DNA of 49,061 bases from Pelagibacteraceae bacterium (GTDB taxonomy: Bacteria; Pseudomonadota; Alphaproteobacteria; HIMB59; GCA-002718135): the NCBI GenBank assembly GCA_017639935.1, contig JAGFWP010000007.1, forward strand, positions 1 to 49,061, written 5' to 3'. Position numbers and translations under genes: made by a program. The first letter of the stretch is position 1. Every line of letters begins with the position of its first letter. The notes beneath the pieces were generated by a model. It searched no databases. It saw only the letters and a list, made by a program, of their open reading frames with translations, and was not told where the DNA came from. Shown piece after piece: positions 1-8,875 of this stretch.

Positions 1-38
1 ATCACGTTTTAATCAAAATAATAAGCTTTTTTTGTAAA

Positions 39-115
39 GCGCCCGTAGCTCAATTGGATAGAGCGCCAGACTACGGATCTGGAGGTTAGGAGTTCGACTC
101 TTCTCGGGCGCGCCA
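39..115 (+). tRNA. tRNA-Arg (anticodon ACG)
   Basis: A full cloverleaf can be drawn. The acceptor stem pairs GCGCCCG (39-45) with CGGGCGC (105-111). The D-arm GCTC...GAGC, the anticodon stem CCAGA/TCTGG with loop CTACGGA (71-77), and the T-arm with GTTCGAC are all present. The anticodon is ACG (73-75), so this is tRNA-Arg, read as ICG after deamination, for CGN codons. A 3' CCA is encoded at 113-115. A degenerate copy of its 3' half lies about 1.07 kb downstream in the same orientation, suggesting that the gene served as an integration site. Confidence 0.97.
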
Positions 116-141
116 AGTAATCTCTCGTTTATTGTTAGTGC

Positions 142-166
142 AACGAATCACAAAAGTTCATTCGTT
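142..166. terminator. Hairpin behind tRNA-Arg
   Basis: A 7 bp perfect inverted repeat, AACGAAT and ATTCGTT, is separated by 11 bases. It lies 27 bp past the tRNA 3' end. There is no run of T after it, so a rho-independent terminator is only one reading; it could also be a processing signal or a remnant of an integrated element. Confidence 0.35.
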
Positions 167-237
167 ACAAATTATTTACACTTCATTTTCAAAAATGGAG
201 TGATTATGGCAACAATGATGAAATGTAATTAAATTAC

Positions 238-257
238 TTTCCTTTCCTTTCCTTTCC
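238..257. repeat. Pentanucleotide tandem repeat (TTTCC)x4
   Basis: Four uninterrupted TTTCC units lie about 40 bp upstream of the methyltransferase start codon. Short tandem repeats at such a place can vary in number by slippage and alter promoter spacing. With four units this is only suggestive. Confidence 0.8.
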
Positions 258-297
258 TAATAAAGCTTTCATAAAATGATAATTAAAAAAAATAAAT

Positions 298-1014
298 ATG
301 TCTTTAGAAAAAAATATAAAAATAATTTTTGAAAATATTAAACTAGAAAATAATATCGATTTTTTTAAATTATGGAAAGAAACATATAAAATAGTAAATC
401 CTTCTAAATCTTTAGATTTAAATAATATGCTCACTGCAATTAGAATTAATAAAAGCTTCTATCTTTGTAAATATTTTATTTTTGCTAAAGATTTAAAAGG
501 TGATTTTTTAGAGTGTGGTGTTCTAAAAGGCTTTTCTAGTTATTTATTAAGATCATTAGAAGATCAATTATTTAAAGACACAATTAATAACTATTTTCTT
601 ATAGATAGTTTTGAAGGTTTAAGTGATTTTTTAGATGAAGATAAATCTCTTAATCCAGATATTATTCAAAACAAAAAAGGTGATTTGAAAGCTAATATTG
701 AAGATGTTAAAGTTCTTTTTAATCAATTTAAGAACGTAAACATAATTAAAGGGTGGATACCTAAAGTTTTTGAATCATTAGATGAGAAGAACAAATATAA
801 ATTTGTTCATATAGACGTAGATTTATATCAACCTACTTTTGATAGTTTAAATTATATTTATGATAAGATTGTGGAAGGTGGAATATTAATTACTGATGAT
901 TATCGAAGCCCTTCATTTCCTGGCAATCAAAAAGCTTGGGAAAAATATTTTAATTCAAAAAATATTCGTTCGTTGAGTTTGCCAAGTGGTCAAGCAGTTG
1001 TAATAAAAGAATAA
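298..1014 (+). CDS. TylF/MycF-family (macrocin O-methyltransferase-like) methyltransferase
   Basis: This is a 238-residue SAM-dependent methyltransferase of the TylF family, whose known members methylate sugar hydroxyls in antibiotics and surface glycans. Seen in the sequence are the SAM-binding loop FLECGVLKGFS (70-80), DSFEG (103-107), the family signature HIDVDLYQPT (171-180), which carries metal-binding acidic residues, and the DDY motif (200-202). Length fits the family. It is the only gene between the tRNA-Arg gene and the partial tRNA copy, and it is very AT-rich (Lys, Asn, Ile and Phe codons dominate), which fits an acquired cassette. A glycosyltransferase-like gene follows the cassette, so a role in surface polysaccharide or glycan methylation is a reasonable inference. 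The true substrate cannot be told. The start is ATG at 298; no clear Shine-Dalgarno site is visible. Confidence 0.85.
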   Translation: MSLEKNIKIIFENIKLENNIDFFKLWKETYKIVNPSKSLDLNNMLTAIRINKSFYLCKYFIFAKDLKGDFLECGVLKGFSSYLLRSLEDQLFKDTINNYFLIDSFEGLSDFLDEDKSLNPDIIQNKKGDLKANIEDVKVLFNQFKNVNIIKGWIPKVFESLDEKNKYKFVHIDVDLYQPTFDSLNYIYDKIVEGGILITDDYRSPSFPGNQKAWEKYFNSKNIRSLSLPSGQAVVIKE

Positions 1015-1316
1015 AACATTAATATTATTTATCCAATTTTAGTTGCAAATAATTTGTACCACACAATCATTTTTTTTCATCTAACGAATGATTTTTCCCA
1101 TAATTCCGCTAACCTATTGCTATCTTGCGTTCGGGCAATGGACTACGGATCCGGAAGTTAGGAGTTCGACTCTTCTCGGGAGCATCAGTTTTTTTTATTG
1201 TTCATTGAATTATTGTTCAAAAGAGTTTGATGCAGAGATGGAATTTTTTTGTTATATATAATATGAAGATAAAATTTACAGACAAAACCTAACAGTTAAT
1301 TTTTATTGACATAAGC
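1015..1316. other. Gene-free interval with tRNA remnant
   Basis: This 302 bp interval between the methyltransferase and the glycosyltransferase has no convincing reading frame. It contains TAACGAATGA (1082-1091), the inverted partner of a sequence left of the methyltransferase, and the degenerate tRNA-Arg 3' half (1141-1187). The rest is AT-rich and probably holds the promoter of the downstream gene, but I cannot place a promoter with confidence. Confidence 0.6.
1141..1187 (+). pseudogene. Degenerate tRNA-Arg 3' half (probable attachment-site copy)
   Basis: Bases 1141-1183 match tRNA-Arg 69-111 at 40 of 43 positions, covering the anticodon loop CTACGGA, variable region, T-arm and acceptor 3' strand. 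The final GCCA is changed to ATCA. Upstream of 1141 there is no matching acceptor 5' strand or D-arm, so it cannot fold as a tRNA. A direct copy of a tRNA 3' end at the far side of a small gene cassette is the classic footprint of tRNA-targeted site-specific integration (attL/attR). No integrase is present in between, so if an element inserted here it has since decayed, or it was mobilised in trans. Confidence 0.85.
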
Positions 1317-2363
1317 ATGATAATAAAAAATTTAGATGAACAAGATATAATTCAAGATAAAAAAATTAACTCTCTTTTTTTATCAGTTTTGAATGATAAA
1401 CTGCGAATAAAATGTAAAATATTGAAGAGCGATTTTTACTTAGATTCATTTAATTACTTTCCTATTACTGATAATAATTTTTCCTTTAGAAATCTTTTTC
1501 AATGGCATAATTCATCTCCAAAAAGATATGATAATTTTTACACTGAATCATTCAGTAGAATTTTTTTTGAAAGAAGAAAAAATTTTAAAAAATTTTCAAA
1601 CGTAGTTATTCTAGGTTCCAGTCCTTCAAATGATTATTTTCGAAATATGATGACTTTTTTACCACGAATATTTTTTATCAATGATAAAGAGATTAATTTA
1701 GCTATTCATCGCAATACCTCAAATAAATTTAGAGTTTTCATCAAGGAAATATTAAAACAAAAAAAAATCAAGATAAAAAAATTTATCTATTTGGATAATG
1801 ATTTTTATAAATTTAATAATTCTCAAATTCCTCAATTCTTTAATATGGCTGCTTCAACAATTATACTTAATAGAGGTTTGTCTTACACAAAAGTAGATGG
1901 TAGTTTAAAAGTATATCTTTCTAGACACAATTCTGTTTATCGAAATTTAATTAATGAAGGAGACTTAAGAGATACATTAAAGAAAAAAAATTTTATAATA
2001 GTTGATACTAATAATATGTCAGTATTTGAACAAATTAAGATATTTTCTGAATCTAATGTGATTATAGGACCTACTAGTTCTGCTCTAACTAATCTCGTTT
2101 TTTCTAAAAAAGGAACACGCGTTATTGAAATTATTCCTAAATATAAATATGATTATGAAAAGACTTTTAAAATTAGATATTCAAAAATTTGTAAATATAG
2201 AAGTTTAAAATATACGTCTATTGAGGCAGATCCTGTAAATAATGTTAAACATGATCCTGAAGCTAATAAATTTATTTTAAAAAAAGTTTTAAAGGAAAGT
2301 AATTATTACAAAAATCTTTTAATTGAAGTAAAAAAATTTGAAGAGATCATAAGCGATTTTTAA
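1317..2363 (+). CDS. GT61 (DUF563)-like glycosyltransferase
   Basis: A 348-residue protein whose C-terminal half matches the DUF563/GT61 glycosyltransferase fold. It shows a YLSR segment (200-203), a 'VFEQIKIFSESNVIIG' block (236-251), then GPTSSALTN (251-259) and an E-I-I strand (271-273). Typical family members have GPHGxALTN at this last site, so the usual His is Thr here, which may mean altered chemistry or loss of activity. No signal peptide or membrane span is evident, so it probably acts in the cytoplasm on surface polysaccharide precursors. It overlaps the convergent sppA gene by 4 bp. It shares the very low GC of the neighbouring cassette methyltransferase, suggesting that both are accessory glycan genes. 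Confidence 0.7.
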   Translation: MIIKNLDEQDIIQDKKINSLFLSVLNDKLRIKCKILKSDFYLDSFNYFPITDNNFSFRNLFQWHNSSPKRYDNFYTESFSRIFFERRKNFKKFSNVVILGSSPSNDYFRNMMTFLPRIFFINDKEINLAIHRNTSNKFRVFIKEILKQKKIKIKKFIYLDNDFYKFNNSQIPQFFNMAASTIILNRGLSYTKVDGSLKVYLSRHNSVYRNLINEGDLRDTLKKKNFIIVDTNNMSVFEQIKIFSESNVIIGPTSSALTNLVFSKKGTRVIEIIPKYKYDYEKTFKIRYSKICKYRSLKYTSIEADPVNNVKHDPEANKFILKKVLKESNYYKNLLIEVKKFEEIISDF

Positions 2364-3421
2364 CAACCGGAATATAGATTATTTTGAATGATAATGGTAC
2401 TTAGTTGAAATTTTGCAATATTACAAATAAGACTGATTTGTGAATCTTTGGAACTATTTAAAAAACTCCTTGATAAAAAATTTGTACCAATTATGTTTTC
2501 AAGCAGACCAGATTTAAAATTATTTTTTTCAATAACTTGAAAATTATCAAAATTTAAATGTTCAGCCATAATATTAATGACTCTTTCAAGTGTGGCAGTA
2601 TCATCAATTAGAAATTTTTCTTTGGCGCTTTTTGTATCATAAATCATAGCGCCTATATCATTTAAAATGGTATTCCTTTCAATTTTTCTACTACTAGATA
2701 CTTCACGAACAAAATCATTGTAAATATTTTGAACAGCATTATGTAAATCAATTATTTCATTTTTTGTTGGTGGCCTAAATGGATCGTAAATATCTTTGGA
2801 ATTGCCTGCAATATTACTAAATTTCTTGATACCATTTTTTGTTGCAACGGAACTTCCTAATAGTCCGTTAGAAATAACTAAAGGTTCATCAAAATATATC
2901 CAATCAGGTCCCTTAACACCAATACTACCGATTAAAGATCCATAATTTGCATAAATTTTATTACCTGACAAGGCTGCCCAATATGCTCCAGAAGCCATTA
3001 ATTCATTAGTATAGAAGAACACCGGTATATTGTTTTTAATTTTGAACTCATTAAAAAGATTATAAAGGTTAAAACTTGCGGAAACAGATCCGCCCGGTGA
3101 ATTAATAGAAATGATTAACCCTTTTATTGTTTCTGACTCTAATTTCTTTAATATTTTTTTTATTTTATTCAGGTAAATGATGTTGATATTATTAAATAAT
3201 TTATAATCAGATATGAAGGATGGTTCGTTAAGAATAGGTCCGATTAGTTTTAATACAGCTATTTTGTTTTGAGAGTTAACATCTCCACTGGTATGGATGA
3301 AAATATTTTTTTTTTCGATTTTGGTAAAGAAGTTAGATAAAACAAGTAAAACTATAAAAAAAATTGAAATTGAAGATAAAATAGCAAAAATTTTGATGAA
3401 TGTTTTATAAAATAAATTCAT
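2360..3421 (-). CDS. sppA: Signal peptide peptidase SppA-type (S49 family) membrane serine protease
   Basis: A 353-residue S49 protease with one N-terminal membrane segment (about 10-32) and a periplasmic catalytic domain. SINSPGGSV (105-113) and LMASGAYWA (141-149) are family hallmarks, and Ser144 is the expected nucleophile. The general-base Lys is probably in GIKKF (about 199-200), by analogy with short SppA enzymes that use a Ser/Lys dyad. Such enzymes degrade cleaved signal peptides and membrane-embedded fragments. The gene is the short, single-domain type, as opposed to the fused E. coli form of about 600 residues. It is convergent with the glycosyltransferase and divergent from groES, with about 155 bp between the start codons. 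Confidence 0.88.
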   Translation of the reverse strand: MNLFYKTFIKIFAILSSISIFFIVLLVLSNFFTKIEKKNIFIHTSGDVNSQNKIAVLKLIGPILNEPSFISDYKLFNNINIIYLNKIKKILKKLESETIKGLIISINSPGGSVSASFNLYNLFNEFKIKNNIPVFFYTNELMASGAYWAALSGNKIYANYGSLIGSIGVKGPDWIYFDEPLVISNGLLGSSVATKNGIKKFSNIAGNSKDIYDPFRPPTKNEIIDLHNAVQNIYNDFVREVSSSRKIERNTILNDIGAMIYDTKSAKEKFLIDDTATLERVINIMAEHLNFDNFQVIEKNNFKSGLLENIIGTNFLSRSFLNSSKDSQISLICNIAKFQLSTIIIQNNLYSGC

Positions 3422-3479
3422 TTATTAATATTTTACCACTAAATTAATATTAATGATTTAATAAAAATTATCAAATACC

Positions 3480-3508
3480 CTTGAATATTTTCATATAATG
3501 CTTACATT
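3480..3508 (+). promoter_or_regulatory. Candidate heat-shock sigma-32 promoter of groESL
   Basis: CTTG (3480-3483) is followed after 17 bases by CTTACAT (3501-3507), close to the alphaproteobacterial sigma-32 pattern CTTG-N17/18-CYTATNT. A TATAAT at 3494-3499 could instead be the -10 box of a housekeeping promoter, but I see no good -35 box at 17 bp. Both lie just upstream of the CIRCE operator, as expected for groESL. Confidence 0.5.
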
Positions 3509-3509
3509 T

Positions 3510-3536
3510 TTAGCACTCTTGCTATAAGAGTGCTAA
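3510..3536 (+). promoter_or_regulatory. CIRCE operator (HrcA binding site)
   Basis: A perfect consensus inverted repeat, TTAGCACTC-N9-GAGTGCTAA, sits about 40 bp upstream of the groES start codon. It is the binding site of the HrcA repressor, which controls groESL in many bacteria including Alphaproteobacteria. hrcA itself is not in the window. Confidence 0.97.
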
Positions 3537-3577
3537 TAAAAATGTATAATTTTCAATAACTTAGATTGAGGAGTATT

Positions 3578-3892
3578 ATGAACTTTAAACCACTACATGA
3601 CAGAGTGCTTGTCAAAAGAGTAGAATCTGATGAAAAAACTGCTGGAGGGATAATTATACCTGATACAGCTCAAGAAAAACCAATGGAGGGTGAGGTTCTC
3701 GAAGTTGGTTCGGGGGCTAGAGATGAAAGCGGAAAATTAGTACCACCGGATGTTAAAAAAGGAGACAAAATCCTTTTTGGAAAATGGTCTGGAACTGAAG
3801 TTAAAATGAACGGCGAAGAATACCTTATAATGAAAGAATCTGACATTATGGGTATCATAACAGCTGGAAGTAAAAAGAAAAAGAAAAACTAG
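3578..3892 (+). CDS. groS: Co-chaperonin GroES (Cpn10)
   Basis: A 104-residue heptameric lid of the GroEL chaperonin. It begins [13 protein letters not shown], has the mobile-loop region with the [10 protein letters not shown] motif, and ends with a Lys-rich tail. The ATG at 3578 is chosen because GAGGAG (3568-3573) is well spaced before it; a TTG at 3566 in the same frame would add four residues not found in the family. It is co-transcribed with groEL, 13 bp downstream, and is controlled by CIRCE and probably by a heat-shock promoter. Confidence 0.98.
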   Translation: MNFKPLHDRVLVKRVESDEKTAGGIIIPDTAQEKPMEGEVLEVGSGARDESGKLVPPDVKKGDKILFGKWSGTEVKMNGEEYLIMKESDIMGIITAGSKKKKKN

Positions 3893-3902
3893 GGAGGAAT
3901 AA

Positions 3903-5570
<1,668 letters not shown>

Positions 5571-5600
5571 TTTAACAAAAATTATTTTAAGTATATTTTA

Positions 5601-5625
5601 GAGCCGCTATATGCGGCTCTTTTTA
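5601..5625 (+). terminator. Rho-independent terminator of groESL
   Basis: A perfect 7 bp stem GAGCCGC/GCGGCTC with loop TATAT is followed by a run of five T residues. It closes the groES-groEL operon; the convergent peroxidase gene ends just past it. Confidence 0.93.
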
Positions 5626-6162
5626 TTAAATTAAACTATCAATTTTATTAGTTATTTTCTTGCTATTAGGTTTAGTCATTGATGACCAGGAATCTACTAA
5701 ATGTCCATTTCTATCAAATAAAAACTTATAAAAGTTCCATTTTGGTTTTCTGTTATATTCGTCATTAATCCATTTATAAATAGAATGCGCATCTTCCCCT
5801 TTAACGTTCATAGGACTTGATGTGATAAAACTGACACTATAATTTGCAAGACATATTTTTTTAATTTCTTCTGTTGACGAATATTCTTGGTTAAAAGAAT
5901 TTGAAGTTGTAGCTATGATTGTTAGATCTGTTTTTCTATATTTAGTAAATAACTTTTGAAGTCCTTCATATTGTGGCGTGAAACCGCAACGAGAAGCTGT
6001 GTTAACTAAAAGCAACGGTTTTCCTTGAAATACTGACAGATCAACAGATCCGCCATCAATATCTATTAAGCTATGATTGTAAATTGTTGTATTTTCAGCA
6101 TTCATCGCATTATTGAAAAGTATTAAAATTGTAAAAATTAAAATTTTTTTTACTTTTTTCAT
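5626..6162 (-). CDS. Glutathione peroxidase-family peroxidase, probably exported
   Basis: A 178-residue member of the glutathione peroxidase (BtuE/GPx) family that reduces hydrogen peroxide and lipid hydroperoxides. The peroxidatic Cys59 lies in NTASRCGFTPQ (54-64), and the Trp-Asn pair of the catalytic set is in KWNFYKFL (141-148). The usual CNQF segment is replaced by TSNSFNQE (86-93), a variation on the SNDF type seen in many alphaproteobacterial members. An N-terminal hydrophobic signal (about 1-22) suggests a periplasmic location. In bacteria such enzymes often use thioredoxin as donor; this is family knowledge and not visible here. It is convergent to groEL and divergent from the MscS gene. 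Confidence 0.92.
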   Translation of the reverse strand: MKKVKKILIFTILILFNNAMNAENTTIYNHSLIDIDGGSVDLSVFQGKPLLLVNTASRCGFTPQYEGLQKLFTKYRKTDLTIIATTSNSFNQEYSSTEEIKKICLANYSVSFITSSPMNVKGEDAHSIYKWINDEYNRKPKWNFYKFLFDRNGHLVDSWSSMTKPNSKKITNKIDSLI

Positions 6163-6195
6163 GATAAAACACTTTTTTAATTTAAAGAAGTATAA

Positions 6196-7326
6196 ATGTC
6201 ATCGATAAATTCATTTTTCGAACTTTTTTTAGATGTGTGGAACCAGGGGATTTTTGGTCTTAACGCATCTGAAATTTTAATTGGTTTTTTAATTTTTCTT
6301 TTTTTTTATGTTTTAAGAAGTTTTTTTGCACGCTTTATTATACGCCGTTTACATAATATTGTTAAAAAAACTTCAATAAAAACAGATGATATAATTGTTA
6401 AAGTTATTGAAGGTCCATTAAAATTTTTACCTGTTGTCATAGGCTTCTTTTTAGCAACAACATACATACGAATAAATCCAGAATTAATGGATTTTATAGA
6501 AAATGTTAACAGAACATTAATAACAATTTTTATTTTTTGGTTGTTGCATCAATTAATTGTTCCTTTTTCTTTTTTAATTAAAAATTTTGAAGCAAAGCTT
6601 ACAACAGCGTTAGTTGATTGGACACTTAAGGGTCTAAAGATCATAGTTATTGTATTAGCTATTGTTGCGATTTTAGAATTATGGGGCATTAAGGTCGGAC
6701 CTGTAATAGCAGGTCTGGGTTTATTTGGCGTTGCTGTGGCTCTTGGCGCTCAAGATTTATTTAAAAACCTTATATCAGGAATAATGATATTGACGGAAAG
6801 ACGTTTTATGATTGGTGACATCATAAATGTAGATGGCGTAGGCATAGGCACTGTTGAACAAATTGGGTTTAGGTCAACACTGATTAGACAATTTGATACA
6901 AACCTTGTTGTGATTCCAAATTTTAAATTTGCTGAACAATCCGTTACTAATTATTCTCGCAGGGAGAAGAGAAGGATCAGATGGATAATTGGTTTGGAAT
7001 ACCGTACTACAGTTGAGCAGTTAAAAAATATTCGAAACCAGATTAAAAAATTTATTGATACAGATGAGAGCTTTGCCAATGATGGAAGCAGTTATTTTCA
7101 AACAGGTTATGTAAGGATAGATAATTTTTCGGATAGCTCAATTGATATGCTGGTTCAATGTTTTACCAAAACAACTGATTGGGATAAATTTATAGAAATA
7201 AAAGAAAATCTTGCTATTAAAATTAAAGAAATTGTTGAAAATGAAAAAGCAGGTTTTGCCTTTCCAAGTCAATCTATTTATGTGGAATCCGCTCCAAATG
7301 ATAGTCACGAAATATTGAAAAAATAA
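6196..7326 (+). CDS. MscS-family small-conductance mechanosensitive channel
   Basis: A 376-residue inner-membrane channel that opens under membrane tension to release solutes on osmotic downshock. It has an amphipathic N-terminus, four or more membrane spans (about 25-45, 75-92, 105-125 and 145-165), and the pore-lining helix VALGAQDLFKNLISG (181-195) that defines MscS. The beta domain follows (RFMIGDIINVDG, VEQIGFRST) with a C-terminal alpha/beta domain. One or two extra membrane helices make it longer than E. coli MscS (286). It is followed 12 bp later by another membrane protein gene, so the two probably form one operon. Confidence 0.93.
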   Translation: MSSINSFFELFLDVWNQGIFGLNASEILIGFLIFLFFYVLRSFFARFIIRRLHNIVKKTSIKTDDIIVKVIEGPLKFLPVVIGFFLATTYIRINPELMDFIENVNRTLITIFIFWLLHQLIVPFSFLIKNFEAKLTTALVDWTLKGLKIIVIVLAIVAILELWGIKVGPVIAGLGLFGVAVALGAQDLFKNLISGIMILTERRFMIGDIINVDGVGIGTVEQIGFRSTLIRQFDTNLVVIPNFKFAEQSVTNYSRREKRRIRWIIGLEYRTTVEQLKNIRNQIKKFIDTDESFANDGSSYFQTGYVRIDNFSDSSIDMLVQCFTKTTDWDKFIEIKENLAIKIKEIVENEKAGFAFPSQSIYVESAPNDSHEILKK

Positions 7327-7337
7327 TATATTGCTTT

Positions 7338-8357
7338 ATGCCTAAAGAATTTAGAGAACAGAATCAAATTTTAACATTTTCTGTTTTGATCATGGCAATC
7401 ATTGCTAGTGCTTTTGCTTTTTATTACGCAAGAACGGTTTTAATTCCTTTTGTTTTGGCTATGCTGCTTAAAACATTGATTACTCCTATCATTGAGTTTC
7501 AAATCAATAAATTGAGAGTTTATCGTCTTGTGGCTGTTCCAATTGCTATAGTTATAGTTGTTTGTTTTTTTATTATAATTTTGCCTCCATTATTTAACTC
7601 GATCAGAAGTTTTTTATTAAACGCTAGCGACTATCAAGACAGAGTCATTATATTTATTGATTTTATTTTAAGATGGATTCAGGAAAAAACAAATATTGAT
7701 TTAGATATAATGTTAATTGAGGAATCAATTAAAGATTTGCCATTTTTAGATTGGACTTCTGAACTACTAGGTCACACAGCTCATTTCTTCGAAACTTTTT
7801 TTATAATATTGGTAATTTTACTATTTTTAGTTATTGGCGATAGTAACAAGAAAAAAACTCAAATTTGGCATGAAATTGATCACAGTGTAAAAAAATATAT
7901 TTCAACAAAGTTTATCATAGCTTCAGGAACAGCAGTAATATTTGGTTTAACTTATTGGTTTTTAGAATTAGAGTTAGCGCTTGTTTTTGCAAGCTTAACT
8001 TTCTTTTTAAGTTTTATTCCCGTATTTGGGGCGGTGATTGCAGTTATTTTGCCAATACCTGTTGCATTCATTCAATACACAAGCGCAACACCAATCATTC
8101 TGATAATATTAATTCCTACAATAGCTAAATTTATCATTGGAGACTTCATTGAACCCAAGCTTATTGGTTCAGCGTTAAAACTTCATCCTGTGACAATTAT
8201 TTTGTCTTTAATTTTTTGGGGAATCTTATGGGGAGTCGTAGGTGTTTTTTTAGCAGCCCCCATTACCGCGATTATAAAAATTTCATTTGAAAAATTTGAT
8301 ACAACTCTTCCATTTGCACGTTTACTGGAAGGGAACATTCACCATTTAAGAGACTAG
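7338..8357 (+). CDS. AI-2E family (PerM/YdiK, UPF0118) transporter-like membrane protein
   Basis: This 339-residue protein has the family layout: two or three N-terminal membrane spans, a soluble stretch (about 85-150), and five more spans towards the C-terminus. SFIPVFGAVIAVILPIP and GDFIEPKLIGSALKLHP are characteristic of the family. Named members export AI-2 or act as Na+/H+ antiporters; the substrate cannot be inferred here. It follows the MscS-type gene by 12 bp, which may point to a shared role in osmotic or ion balance. It converges on recX with only 4 bp between stop codons. Confidence 0.88.
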   Translation: MPKEFREQNQILTFSVLIMAIIASAFAFYYARTVLIPFVLAMLLKTLITPIIEFQINKLRVYRLVAVPIAIVIVVCFFIIILPPLFNSIRSFLLNASDYQDRVIIFIDFILRWIQEKTNIDLDIMLIEESIKDLPFLDWTSELLGHTAHFFETFFIILVILLFLVIGDSNKKKTQIWHEIDHSVKKYISTKFIIASGTAVIFGLTYWFLELELALVFASLTFFLSFIPVFGAVIAVILPIPVAFIQYTSATPIILIILIPTIAKFIIGDFIEPKLIGSALKLHPVTIILSLIFWGILWGVVGVFLAAPITAIIKISFEKFDTTLPFARLLEGNIHHLRD

Positions 8358-8361
8358 TTTA

Positions 8362-8841
8362 TCAAGATTCTAAAATTTTTTTACTTAAGTTATAACTAAA
8401 TCCTGCGCGAGCCATCTTAGCTAAATCCTTTTCAAAATTGGCAGAGTATTTTATCCCTAACCTTTTTTTTCTTGCAAATATTTTTGCAGACTCTTTTTCC
8501 CAGTTGGGATTTTTTAATTCAAGATTTTCAAAACTTTCTTCAATTAAATTTTTTTCAATACCTTTTTGGACAAAATAGCTTATTATAGAAATTTTTGATT
8601 TTCCTTGCAAAGATAAACTATGAATTTTTGACTGCGTAAAATTTTTGTCATCAATTAATTTATTATTCTCTAAGTCACTTAATATAGAAGCAATGGAACT
8701 ATATAAGATAAACTTATCTTTTTTTTTCAAGTTCATCCTTCTTACTTTATTACGAAGAATCCTATCAATATTCTTTTTACTTGTATTGTATTTGCTTAGA
8801 TAGCTAAATGCATATTTTTTCAGTATAATTATGTTATTCAT
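8362..8841 (-). CDS. recX: Regulatory protein RecX
   Basis: The 159-residue protein has the all-helical three-repeat RecX architecture: ILKKYAFSYLSKYNTSKKNI at the N-terminus, then KIHSLSLQGKSKISIISYF, and a C-terminal LAKMARAGFSYNLSKKIL that closely matches alphaproteobacterial RecX proteins. RecX binds RecA filaments and inhibits recombinase and coprotease activity. recA is not adjacent in this window. It is divergent from the ABC permease, with 34 bp between start codons. Confidence 0.88.
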   Translation of the reverse strand: MNNIIILKKYAFSYLSKYNTSKKNIDRILRNKVRRMNLKKKDKFILYSSIASILSDLENNKLIDDKNFTQSKIHSLSLQGKSKISIISYFVQKGIEKNLIEESFENLELKNPNWEKESAKIFARKKRLGIKYSANFEKDLAKMARAGFSYNLSKKILES

Positions 8842-8875
8842 TGAAATAAATAAATGTTAAACTACATGAAATAAA

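Larger units (their letters stand above)
116..297. other. tRNA-to-methyltransferase spacer
   Basis: This 182 bp spacer holds no gene that I can see. It contains a hairpin with arms AACGAAT (142-148) and ATTCGTT (160-166), which may end the tRNA transcript although no clear T-tract follows. It also holds four tandem TTTCC units (238-257) about 40 bp upstream of the methyltransferase start. Part of the hairpin, TCATTCGTTA (158-167), recurs inverted as TAACGAATGA at 1082-1091, on the other side of the methyltransferase gene. Confidence 0.6.

Noticed and set aside
1141..1187. A second functional tRNA-Arg
   Set aside because: There is no matching acceptor 5' strand or D-arm upstream, and the 3' end has lost the CCA, so only a fragment remains.
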